This document shows positions 7,427-14,262 of a stretch of DNA of 17,551 nt, piece after piece. A program made the position numbers and the translations under genes. Below the pieces are notes generated by a model. It saw nothing but the letters and a program-made list of their open reading frames with translations. It was not told the DNA's origin and made no database searches. The stretch comes from JAAYYM01 sp964638005 (GTDB lineage: Bacteria > Bacillota > Clostridia > Lachnospirales > Lachnospiraceae). The stretch spans positions 1 to 17,551 of the forward strand of contig CAZWXS010000047.1 of NCBI GenBank assembly GCA_964638005.1, given 5' to 3'. Position 1 is the first letter of the stretch. Every line of letters begins with the position of its first letter.

Positions 7427-8296
7427 ATGAATCAGATGATATAGAAGGTGATTGTAGGAATATTGACGGTAGCAACTGTTGTGACAGAAAATCAGGGCAG
7501 TTATCCCGTATTCGGCGCAGGACGAGAGGTAAATGGACAATTTGTTGTAACCAGCCCGATTAATGTGAATGCAGACGGGATTGTCGTAACAGAACAGCAT
7601 ACCGATTTGTCAACACTGAATGTGTTTGGTGCTTCTAAAGTGACAATTGCGGAGGACACGAATATTGGCACCCTGAATGCGGATACAACAGTACAGACTG
7701 TTAATATGGCACCGGTGTCGTCAATTTTTACGCTTCGTACGGCAAATCCGGACTTGGAAATAAGTGGCGTGATAGATTATTCAATGCATCCGGCATATAA
7801 CCAAAAAGCATTTGGAGAGATGAAGAATAGAATATCACTTCAGTTAGAACCATTGTTAAAAGAAGGTAATAATTTTGATGCAACTAAAATGGGATTTATG
7901 GTCGATGAACTTGAGATGACAATGAAGCGTTATCAGGAATTAGAGGCAAAAGGACTAATAAATGATCCGGAATCGAAGCCGACAATTTATTATGGAAAAA
8001 TGTGGAGATTGATTGAGCGGATTTTGAAACAGTATGCGGATGCTAATATTACGACAAGGTCAACGGATAGAAAACCGGTATCAGGATTTGGAGAAATGAT
8101 AATTATCCCGCCCGCAGAGATAAAAAATCTGCAGACTTCTATTTATGGCGATGGACTTCCGAAACCGGAGATTCCTAAAGAGACATCGAAGGAAGAGTCT
8201 AAGAAGGAGTACACTACGCCTGTGACGGAATTTCAGGATGATGTAGTACCAGGAGGATTAGAAGAATATGATCCAGGAGGACTAGAACAGGGATGA
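7427..8296 (+). pseudogene. Predicted exported protein of unknown function, interrupted by TAG at codon 6
   Basis: I do not recognise the family. ATG 7427 has an excellent ribosome site (GGAGGG, 7414-7419) and reads MNQMI, then TAG at 7442-7444, then KVIVGILTVATVV and an uninterrupted frame to 8296. A Lys plus hydrophobic stretch right after the stop looks like a signal peptide split by the amber codon. Translation could instead restart at GTG 7448, giving 282 residues without the positive N-terminus, but that codon has no ribosome site of its own. The mature part begins with a Thr/Val/Asn-rich, beta-looking region (about 20-95), then a helical, charged region (about 110-210), then a Pro/Glu/Lys-rich tail ending in two copies of PGGLE. 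There is no cysteine and no LPXTG anchor. Its own promoter and terminator flank it. It may be a recent pseudogene, a sequencing error, or a read-through or re-initiated gene. Confidence 0.6.
8249..8287 (+). repeat. Short in-gene tandem repeat encoding PGGLE twice
   Basis: CCAGGAGGATTAGAA (8249-8263) and CCAGGAGGACTAGAA (8273-8287) differ at one base and lie 24 bases apart, exactly eight codons. They encode the acidic PGGLEEYD / PGGLEQG tail of the exported protein. Confidence 0.7.
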
Positions 8297-8371
8297 TCAT
8301 GAGGATAACTAGAACCGTGGTACCATAACTATTGTGAATACAAGATTGTTCAATATTGATAGCAAGTATAT

Positions 8372-8413
8372 AGAGAGGGTATGGCATATGAAATTGCTTT
8401 ACCCTTTCTTTTT
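8372..8413 (+). terminator. Rho-independent terminator between the exported-protein gene and bceA
   Basis: AGAGAGGGTA (8372-8381) pairs with TACCCTTTCT; inside, GGCA pairs with TGCT after one mismatch. The 3' arm runs into TTTTT (8409-8413). It would stop transcription from the strong promoter at 7356, so the transporter genes need their own promoter. Confidence 0.8.
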
Positions 8414-8455
8414 ATGTAAAATAATTATATTATATTTTTGTGTGGATTTGAGATT

Positions 8456-8506
8456 TTACAATCTTACAAGAATGAAAGAATGAACCCCTAAAATGTAATG
8501 TAACAT
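8456..8506 (+). promoter_or_regulatory. Candidate BceR operator and regulated promoter of bceAB
   Basis: TTACAA occurs twice head-to-tail with 8-bp phasing (8456-8461, 8464-8469), followed by a second 8-bp direct repeat, GAATGAAA-GAATGAAC, and then TGTAATGTAA (8494-8503). Direct repeats of TTACA-type words are reported for Bce/Vir-type regulators, so this is a plausible binding site. A possible -10 is TAAAAT at 8489-8494, with no good -35 at the normal distance, as expected for an activator-dependent promoter. The exact bounds are uncertain. Confidence 0.45.
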
Positions 8507-8560
8507 AAAGGCACATTTTCATGAACTCTGGTAAAGTGTTGTCATAAGGAGGTAGACAAC

Positions 8561-9340
8561 ATGTCACTATTAGAAGTAAAGAATATAGGAAAAGTATATA
8601 CAACGCGGTTTGGCGGTAATCAGGTGAGGGCACTTTCCAATGTCAGTTTCTCTGTGGAACAGGGTGAGTATGTGGCAATTATGGGAGAGTCAGGTTCCGG
8701 AAAGACCACGCTATTGAATTTATTGGCGTCATTGGATAAGCCAACCGAAGGTGAAATACTGCTCAATGGACAGTCTTTTGGACAAATCAAGCAAAAAGAG
8801 TTATCAGCATTTCGCAGGGATCGGTTGGGATTTGTATTTCAGGATTTCAATCTATTGGATACATTTTCACTAAAGGATAACATTTTCCTGCCGCTTGTGT
8901 TACAAGGGATGAAACCGGAGGAGATGGAAGAGCGACTTGCACCATTGACACAGAAATTAGGCATTACGGAATTGTTAGAAAAGTTTCCGTATGAGGTATC
9001 CGGAGGACAGAAGCAGCGTGCAGCTGTGGCAAGAGCGTTGATTACGCAGCCACAGATTCTGTTGGCGGATGAACCGACCGGAGCGCTTGATTCCAAAGCG
9101 GCACATAGTTTGATGAAGATATTCAATCAGGTGAATGCGGACGGACAGACGATTTTAATGGTGACGCACAGCATTCAGGCAGCTAAATGTGCAGGCAGAG
9201 TTTTGTTTATCAAGGACGGCAGTCTGTTTCATCAGATTTATCGCGGCAATGCCACAAATGAGGAGATGTATTTAAAGATTTCCGACACACTTACTGTATT
9301 GCAGCAGGAGAGTTTGGAGGGAGGCGCAAAGAATGAATAA
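8561..9340 (+). CDS. bceA: BceA-type ABC transporter ATPase
   Basis: A 259-residue MacB/BceA-family ATPase that powers the permease encoded next to it and helps free membrane targets from peptide antibiotics such as bacitracin. It has Walker A GESGSGKTT from residue 42, a Q loop in FVFQDFNLLDTFSLKDNI, signature VSGGQKQR at about 146-153, Walker B LLADEPTGALDS with Asp170/Glu171, and the H loop MVTHS. FNLLDTFSLKDN and DEPTGALDS are typical of this branch. A near-perfect AAGGAGGT (8546-8553) precedes the ATG by seven bases. It overlaps the permease gene by 8 bp (ATGAATAA), implying coupled translation. The substrate cannot be read from sequence. Confidence 0.95.
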   Translation: MSLLEVKNIGKVYTTRFGGNQVRALSNVSFSVEQGEYVAIMGESGSGKTTLLNLLASLDKPTEGEILLNGQSFGQIKQKELSAFRRDRLGFVFQDFNLLDTFSLKDNIFLPLVLQGMKPEEMEERLAPLTQKLGITELLEKFPYEVSGGQKQRAAVARALITQPQILLADEPTGALDSKAAHSLMKIFNQVNADGQTILMVTHSIQAAKCAGRVLFIKDGSLFHQIYRGNATNEEMYLKISDTLTVLQQESLEGGAKNE

Positions 9341-11354
9341 GATGCGTCTGCTTCCCAAAATGGCGGTGAACTCCATTTTGCGGAATAAGGTGGTTTATCT
9401 GCCGTACATTCTGACAATGGCACTGGCTGTGGCGGTTTATTTTAACTTTAGCTGTATCATCGGCAATCAGATGCTGGAACATGTTCCGCATGCAGGATAT
9501 ATGTTGATGTTATTGGCAATTGGACGAGCACTTCTGGCAATTATTCTGGTACCGTTTCTATTCTATACCAATGGCTTTCTGATTAAGAGACGCAAGAAGG
9601 AATTGGGACTTTACACGGTACTCGGACTTGAGAAGAAGCATGTCGGCATGATGATGATTGTTGAAACGCTGTGTATGTATGCAACGGCTGTCTTGCTTGG
9701 CTTGATTGTCTCGATTGCATTTTCAAAATTTATCTTTTTGGTACTAATCAATGCGGCGGGGATGCCAAAAGATGCTGTGTTTACAATGGATATAGGAAGT
9801 CTTGTTACAACGCTTACTTTATTTGGATTTATTTCTGCATTGAATCTGCTGACGAATCTGTGGCAGGTAACGATGACAAACCCGACAGAACTGCTCAGAG
9901 GTGGTCAAAAGGGTGAGAAAGAGCCAAAGCATCTGTGGCTGTATACGGTTTTGGGAATATTGATTCTTGGCGGTGGATATTATGAAGCATTGACAGCGAA
10001 GATAGATTCTTTTGTTTTTATCAAATTCTTTTTTGCAGTTTTTCTTGTGGTAGTCGGTAGTTATTTTCTGTTTACGTCCGGTAGTATTGCATTGCTTCGC
10101 GGGTTGAAGAAGCGTAAGAATTATTATTACAGCAAGGCGCATTTTGTGACGGTATCGGGAATGCTATATCGTATGAAACGCAACGCTTCCAGTTTGGTAA
10201 ATATCTGTATTTTCAGCACCATGATTATGATTACGCTGATTTGTACGTTGACACTGACCATTAGTGGGGATGATATCATAGCGTTTGATTCGCCTTATGA
10301 CGGAGAATATGTATTCCATTATGGTGACATGGCTGAAATGGACGAATTTCATGATATGGCAGCACTTGTTGCAAAGCAAAATAATGTGGAGATTACAGAT
10401 GACATCGCGTATCACTATGGCACATTTAATACCTTTGTAGAAGGGGATGTTTTTGAACAGGATACAGGAGAGGGCATCCAAAATAATGAAATGCCGGTTC
10501 AAGTGCTGACGTTAGAGGAATATAATGCAATAGAAGGAAAGCAGGAAACCCTAGAGCCGGATGAAATACTGTTCTTTTCAACATCGGAAGACTATGAATA
10601 TCCGCAGGTGGTAAGGGTTGGAAAGACCTATCAGATTAAGGAACAGTTATCAAGTTTTCGCATTGACACAAAGGAACCACATACGTATTCAAACCGTCGG
10701 TATTACATGATAGTGGAAAATGAAACTGTCAGGACGGAACTGTGTGGGGATGGCAGGATGTATCGAGTTCTGTTAAATGTTGCGGAGTCTGACATTGCTG
10801 CCGATTCTGTTAAGACTTCAATGTCGGGAGTTACTACCGGGTTGGATCAGAACGCTACAACCGGAAAAGAAGATTTTCTGCATGCCCTTGACGGATATGC
10901 AAGAAATTTACCCTCCTACAGTTACACACAAAATGTCATTGATCGAAGTGGCATGATGGAGTCCATGAATGGTGGCTTGCTGTTTATCGGCGTATTCTTC
11001 GGACTGATTTTCACAATTTTTCTTGTGCTGATTATGTATTATAAGCAGATTGCAGAGGGTATGGAGGACAGTGAAAGCTTCCACATCATGCAGAATGTCG
11101 GCATGAGCAGAGAGGATGTCAGAGTAACAATCAAAAGCCAGATTTTGCTGGTATTTGGGCTGCCGCTTGCAGCTGCGGTGCTGCATACATTTGTCGGGCT
11201 GCCGCTTACCATGAAGCTGTTGTATGTGCTGAACATTTATAGCGTGAGCAATATCTTGATTTCAACAGGTGTGGTGATTGTGGTATTTATGTTGTTCTAT
11301 GGAGTGAGTTATTTAACAACGGCGAGGACTTATTATAAGCTGGTTATTCAATAA
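9333..11354 (+). CDS. bceB: BceB-type ABC transporter permease (FtsX-like, large extracellular loop)
   Basis: A 673-residue membrane protein. Membrane helices group as one near the N-terminus, three in the first FtsX-like block, further pairs up to about residue 310, then a hydrophilic domain of about 230 residues (roughly 312-545), and a final block of three (about 546-670). This ten-helix plan with the big loop between helices 7 and 8 defines BceB permeases; the loop is thought to recognise the antibiotic-target complex, and the permease also serves as sensor for the short-loop kinase. GLEKKHVGMMMIVE and the MTNPTELLRGG segment match the cytoplasmic parts of the FtsX block. It starts inside the last codons of bceA. 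A strong terminator follows at 11371. Confidence 0.94.
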   Translation: MNKMRLLPKMAVNSILRNKVVYLPYILTMALAVAVYFNFSCIIGNQMLEHVPHAGYMLMLLAIGRALLAIILVPFLFYTNGFLIKRRKKELGLYTVLGLEKKHVGMMMIVETLCMYATAVLLGLIVSIAFSKFIFLVLINAAGMPKDAVFTMDIGSLVTTLTLFGFISALNLLTNLWQVTMTNPTELLRGGQKGEKEPKHLWLYTVLGILILGGGYYEALTAKIDSFVFIKFFFAVFLVVVGSYFLFTSGSIALLRGLKKRKNYYYSKAHFVTVSGMLYRMKRNASSLVNICIFSTMIMITLICTLTLTISGDDIIAFDSPYDGEYVFHYGDMAEMDEFHDMAALVAKQNNVEITDDIAYHYGTFNTFVEGDVFEQDTGEGIQNNEMPVQVLTLEEYNAIEGKQETLEPDEILFFSTSEDYEYPQVVRVGKTYQIKEQLSSFRIDTKEPHTYSNRRYYMIVENETVRTELCGDGRMYRVLLNVAESDIAADSVKTSMSGVTTGLDQNATTGKEDFLHALDGYARNLPSYSYTQNVIDRSGMMESMNGGLLFIGVFFGLIFTIFLVLIMYYKQIAEGMEDSESFHIMQNVGMSREDVRVTIKSQILLVFGLPLAAAVLHTFVGLPLTMKLLYVLNIYSVSNILISTGVVIVVFMLFYGVSYLTTARTYYKLVIQ

Positions 11355-11370
11355 GGTAGTTACTAAATGG

Positions 11371-11396
11371 AGGGGGCGTATGCCCCCTTTTGTTTG
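11371..11396 (+). terminator. Rho-independent terminator after bceAB
   Basis: GGGGGC (11372-11377) and GCCCCC (11382-11387) pair around GTAT, extended by an A-T pair, and are followed by TTTTGTTTG. GC-rich stem plus T-tract 17 bases after the permease stop. Confidence 0.92.
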
Positions 11397-11450
11397 ATTG
11401 GAACGCAATGAGCGATTATATGGAAAAGCATATTTCTGTTGAAAATGATA

Positions 11451-11500
11451 GTAACTTGTGACACATGTAACTTGTCGTGCATTTGTGAAAATGATATTTT
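11451..11500 (+). promoter_or_regulatory. Candidate promoter with overlapping direct repeat, upstream of the flavodoxin gene
   Basis: GTAACTTGT occurs at 11451-11459 and again at 11467-11475, 16 bases apart; the second copy overlaps a possible -35 TTGTCG (11472-11477). Seventeen bases later is TATTTT (11495-11500) preceded by TGA (extended -10). The arrangement suggests a regulator binding over the -35. The regulator is not identifiable. Confidence 0.45.
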
Positions 11501-11560
11501 ATCAGAAGAAGAGGAGTTGTTTGTTGGTTTGGAATCGGAATACAAAGGAGAAATGAATTT

Positions 11561-12490
11561 ATGAAGTCACATAGCAGGTATGAGAGTGCAAGGAAATGGT
11601 TGATATTTTGGTGTCTGTTTATTGGGATCGGTGCAGTGGCGGGAGCGTCCTGCATGTTAATCAAGACGGACGGAAGCCTGATGCAGATGCAGGGAGTATT
11701 GCCGTATTTTCAGGTGCTGCCGTTTGCAGAATATTTATTTCAGGATTTTCTGTTTCCGGGAATCGCATTGTTGTGTGTGAATGGAATTCCGAATCTGGTT
11801 GCGGCGGGAATGCTGTTTAAAAAGAAAAGAGCAGGAATATTGCTCGGTACCTTGTTTGGTGTGACGCTTATGTTATGGATTTGCATTCAATTCATTATTT
11901 TCCCGCTTAATTTTATGTCCACTATCTACTTTATATTCGGACTGGCACAGTTTGTAACAGGATATATGACAAGTGTATTCTATCGACAGGGAAAATTTTA
12001 TGTAAACCAAATAAATTATGCAGATATTGGTACCAATCCAAAAGAACTGGTTGTCTATTTTTCACGTATGGGATATACAAAGAAAATTGCATGTGAGACT
12101 GCAAATGAATCTGGTGCCGAGCTTTATGAAATCAAAGCAACAGAGAGGACAGAAGGAACATTGGGATTCTGGTGGTGTGGAAGATATGGAATGCATCGCT
12201 GGGCCATGCCGATTGAGGAGCAGGAGATTGATTTTTCTGCATATGATACGGTGACGATCTGCTCGCCCATCTGGGTGTTTCATTTGGCGGCACCTGTGCG
12301 TAGATTTTGTGAACTGTCTTGTGGTAAAATAAAGAGAGTGAATTATATATTGGTGCATCATCAGAGCTCGAAATATCAAAATGCCTTTGATGAGATGGAC
12401 AGGCTCTTGCAGATCAAGCATGATCATGCAAAGAGTATTCGATGTCATGTGGGAAACTATGAGGTTATTTCAGATGAAACATCTTGCTAA
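11561..12490 (+). CDS. Membrane protein with C-terminal flavodoxin domain
   Basis: A 309-residue two-part protein. Residues 1-145 hold about four membrane helices (near 13-34, 59-86, 90-112 and 115-140) without a family I can name. Residues 160-300 form a flavodoxin-like domain: KELVVYFSRMGYTKKIA matches the FMN-phosphate loop (Ser168, Gly171, Thr173), and VTICSPIWVFHLAAPVRRF matches the second FMN-binding loop with its conserved proline. It is probably a membrane-anchored FMN electron carrier or quinone/flavin reductase facing the cytoplasm; the substrate is unknown. The ribosome site AAAGGAG (11544-11550) is 10 bases before the ATG. A nearer ATG at 11553 gives only three codons and overlaps the real start. 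The CDP-alcohol transferase gene overlaps its end by 17 bp. Confidence 0.85.
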   Translation: MKSHSRYESARKWLIFWCLFIGIGAVAGASCMLIKTDGSLMQMQGVLPYFQVLPFAEYLFQDFLFPGIALLCVNGIPNLVAAGMLFKKKRAGILLGTLFGVTLMLWICIQFIIFPLNFMSTIYFIFGLAQFVTGYMTSVFYRQGKFYVNQINYADIGTNPKELVVYFSRMGYTKKIACETANESGAELYEIKATERTEGTLGFWWCGRYGMHRWAMPIEEQEIDFSAYDTVTICSPIWVFHLAAPVRRFCELSCGKIKRVNYILVHHQSSKYQNAFDEMDRLLQIKHDHAKSIRCHVGNYEVISDETSC

Positions 12491-13010
12491 CGGTGTTACG
12501 ATTGCAAGAATTGTGATTTCTATATTCATCTTATTGACGGAACCATTATCGGTGGCGTTTTTTGTGCTGTATATCATTTGCGGTGTGACGGATATGGTGG
12601 ATGGAACGATTGCGAGAATGACACATTCCGAGAGCAAGACAGGGGCATTGTTAGACAGCATTTCGGATGTGGTATTTTTAGTTGTTGTCGTGATGCAGCT
12701 GGCACCGATTCTGTGGAACAGGCTTCCGGTGTGGGCGCTTGCTTGCGCTGTGGAGATTGTGTTGATCAGGATTGTATCTTATGCAATCGGAGCCAGGAAG
12801 TTCAAGAGATTTGCTTCGCTGCATACGATACTCAATAAAGTGACGGGTGGTTTGCTGTTTATACTTCCGCTGTTGCTTATGTTGATTGGGATTTCATGGA
12901 CGTGTGCTGTTGTGTGTCTGGCTGCGGGAATATCGGCGATGGAAGAATTGGCAATCATAATACAGATGAAAGAATTTGATCCGGACAGGCGTGGGTATTT
13001 TATACTCTAG
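12474..13010 (+). CDS. CDP-alcohol phosphatidyltransferase family protein (PgsA-like)
   Basis: A 178-residue integral membrane enzyme that would move a phosphatidyl group from CDP-diacylglycerol to an alcohol. The family's metal- and substrate-binding signature is complete: Asp40, Asp43-Gly44, Ala47-Arg48, Gly57, Asp61 and Asp65. Several further hydrophobic helices follow, to about residue 165. The acceptor alcohol (glycerol 3-phosphate, as in PgsA, or another) cannot be decided from the motif. I placed the start at ATG 12474 with GAGG at 12461-12464. An earlier in-frame ATG at 12381 would overlap the flavodoxin gene by 110 bp and adds residues with no domain. The 17-bp overlap implies translational coupling with the flavodoxin gene. 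Confidence 0.88.
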   Translation: MKHLANGVTIARIVISIFILLTEPLSVAFFVLYIICGVTDMVDGTIARMTHSESKTGALLDSISDVVFLVVVVMQLAPILWNRLPVWALACAVEIVLIRIVSYAIGARKFKRFASLHTILNKVTGGLLFILPLLLMLIGISWTCAVVCLAAGISAMEELAIIIQMKEFDPDRRGYFIL

Positions 13011-13480
13011 ACGGTTAGTTATGCGAAAGGAACGGAGCATTGTATTGCCGGATATGGAGTGGGCAAAATTCAGATGTGTCGGCTCTATGCCGGGAGCATA
13101 AGATTGCACTGGGTGAATAAATAGGTATTGATTTTGTCTACGGAACGTAGGTTGATATTGGTAANNNNNNNNNNNNNNNNNNNNNNNNNNNNNNNNNNNN
13201 NNNNNNNNNNNNNNNNNNNNNNNNNNNNNNNNNNNNNNNNNNNNNNNNNNNNNNNNNNNNNNNNTGGGTGAATAAATAGGTATTGATTTTGTCTACGGAA
13301 CGTAGGTTGATATTGGTAAGTGGGGGTTGTATGATATGTATGTTGCGGATGATATGATGATGTCATGTACGGCGCTTAAAGCTTCAAGAAGTTAAAAAAG
13401 ACAAAAATGAGATGTATGAACGAAGCATGAGATAAAAAGCGAAGCGTATGAAAACATGCGTTAGGAAAGAGGAGCAGACT
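13011..13480. other. 470-bp spacer with assembly gap and several small hairpins
   Basis: No gene is supported here. Visible structure: TATGC-CGGGA-GCATA (13086-13100), CTACG-GAA-CGTAG (13138-13150, present again after the gap because the flank is duplicated), CTTC-AA-GAAG (13382-13391) and CGTATG-AAAA-CATGCG (13445-13460, one G-T pair). The text around 13415-13447 contains two CGAAGC words, giving a look similar to the pgk-tpiA spacer. No clear terminator for the upstream gene and no clear promoter for the downstream regulator was found. Confidence 0.5.
13110..13319 (+). other. Assembly gap (100 N) flanked by the same 55-bp sequence on both sides
   Basis: Bases 13110-13164 and 13265-13319 are identical over all 55 positions, and each copy touches the N run (13165-13264). 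This is what two contigs sharing an end overlap of one k-mer look like after a scaffolder inserts a default 100-N spacer. The true sequence probably contains one copy and no gap. Confidence 0.85.
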
Positions 13481-14107
13481 ATGGGTTATGTGACAGGAAA
13501 AGTGATTAAAGAGTTACGCGAGCGAAAGCAGATGACACAGAGACAACTTGCAGATATGTTACAGGTCAGTGATAAGACGATATCAAAGTGGGAAACGGAC
13601 AGAGGACTGCCGGATATCGGATTGATCAGTACGTTAGCAGCGGCACTTGGGGTATCGGTAACAGAAATATTGATTGGAGAATATGCGGTGAATGACAACC
13701 GCTCTGCAAATATGAAAAAAGGAAGCTTCTATGTCTGTCCGGTCTGCGGAAATGTGATCTGGGCAGTCGGCAAGAGCGCCTATAACTGCTGTGGAATCAC
13801 ATTACCGGCATTGGAAATCGAGGAGCAGGATGAAGCATCAGATGCAGAGCATCCTGCGAAGAATCATTTAGAAAATCGTCGTCATGATATCGTGACGGAA
13901 ATCATAGAAAATGAATATTACGTTCATATGGATCATCCCATGAAGAAGGAGCATTATATTTCATTCATTGCCTATGTGACCACAGATCGAACAGAAATCG
14001 TGAAGATGTATCCGGAACAGAATATTGAATGCCGATTTTTCAGAAGAGGGCATGGAAATCTGTATGCATATTGCAGCCGGCATGGATTGTTTTGCTTGAA
14101 GGTCTGA
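13481..14107 (+). CDS. XRE-family regulator fused to a desulfoferrodoxin (Dx-SOR) module
   Basis: A 208-residue protein in three parts. Residues 1-65 are an XRE helix-turn-helix (IKELRERKQMTQRQLADML...SDKTISKWETDRGLPD). Residues 84-106 match the desulforedoxin iron site of class I superoxide reductases: Cys86-x2-Cys89 and Cys103-Cys104 (CPVCGN...NCCG). Residues 135-208 match the catalytic superoxide reductase domain: His135, His152 and His158 (HPMKKEHYI), Cys198 and His201 (YCSRHGL), that is, four histidines and one cysteine as in the square-pyramidal iron site. The lysine that normally precedes the first histidine is arginine here. A redox- or superoxide-responsive repressor is the likely role; residual enzyme activity is possible. 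ATG 13481 has AAAGAGGAG (13466-13474) six bases upstream; the ATG at 13448 lies inside a hairpin and has no ribosome site. Confidence 0.9.
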   Translation: MGYVTGKVIKELRERKQMTQRQLADMLQVSDKTISKWETDRGLPDIGLISTLAAALGVSVTEILIGEYAVNDNRSANMKKGSFYVCPVCGNVIWAVGKSAYNCCGITLPALEIEEQDEASDAEHPAKNHLENRRHDIVTEIIENEYYVHMDHPMKKEHYISFIAYVTTDRTEIVKMYPEQNIECRFFRRGHGNLYAYCSRHGLFCLKV

Positions 14108-14178
14108 AATGATAACTGGCATATGAAATCGAAATGAAATAGCCATGCATGTTTGCAACCTATAATTTGATTTTGTTG

Positions 14179-14221
14179 TAAAAACATCGTATATTATTGA
14201 GTGAGATATACGATGTTTTTA
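14179..14221. terminator. Bidirectional Rho-independent terminator
   Basis: A perfect 16-bp stem: 14179-14194 pairs with 14206-14221 around an 11-base loop. The left arm opens with TAAAAA and the right arm ends in TTTTTA, so it can end transcripts from either side. It follows the regulator gene by about 70 bp and separates it from the patatin gene, whose promoter I could not locate (TATAAT-like text at 14161-14166 lacks a -35). Confidence 0.88.
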
Positions 14222-14262
14222 GATTTGGAAATTGATTTGTCAGAGAAGGAATGATAAAAGGC

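Noticed and set aside
8293..8328. Eleven-codon ORF overlapping the stop of the exported protein
   Set aside because: It is very short, shows no recognisable product, and the AGGAGG before it is part of the coding PGGLE repeat.
12381..12473. Earlier start for the CDP-alcohol transferase
   Set aside because: It would overlap the flavodoxin gene by 110 bp; the extra residues are the flavodoxin codons in another frame and show no family similarity.
13110..13319. 55-bp direct repeat as an attachment site, transposon end or CRISPR-like unit
   Set aside because: Both copies end exactly at a 100-N placeholder, which is the mark of a contig-end overlap and not of a biological repeat.
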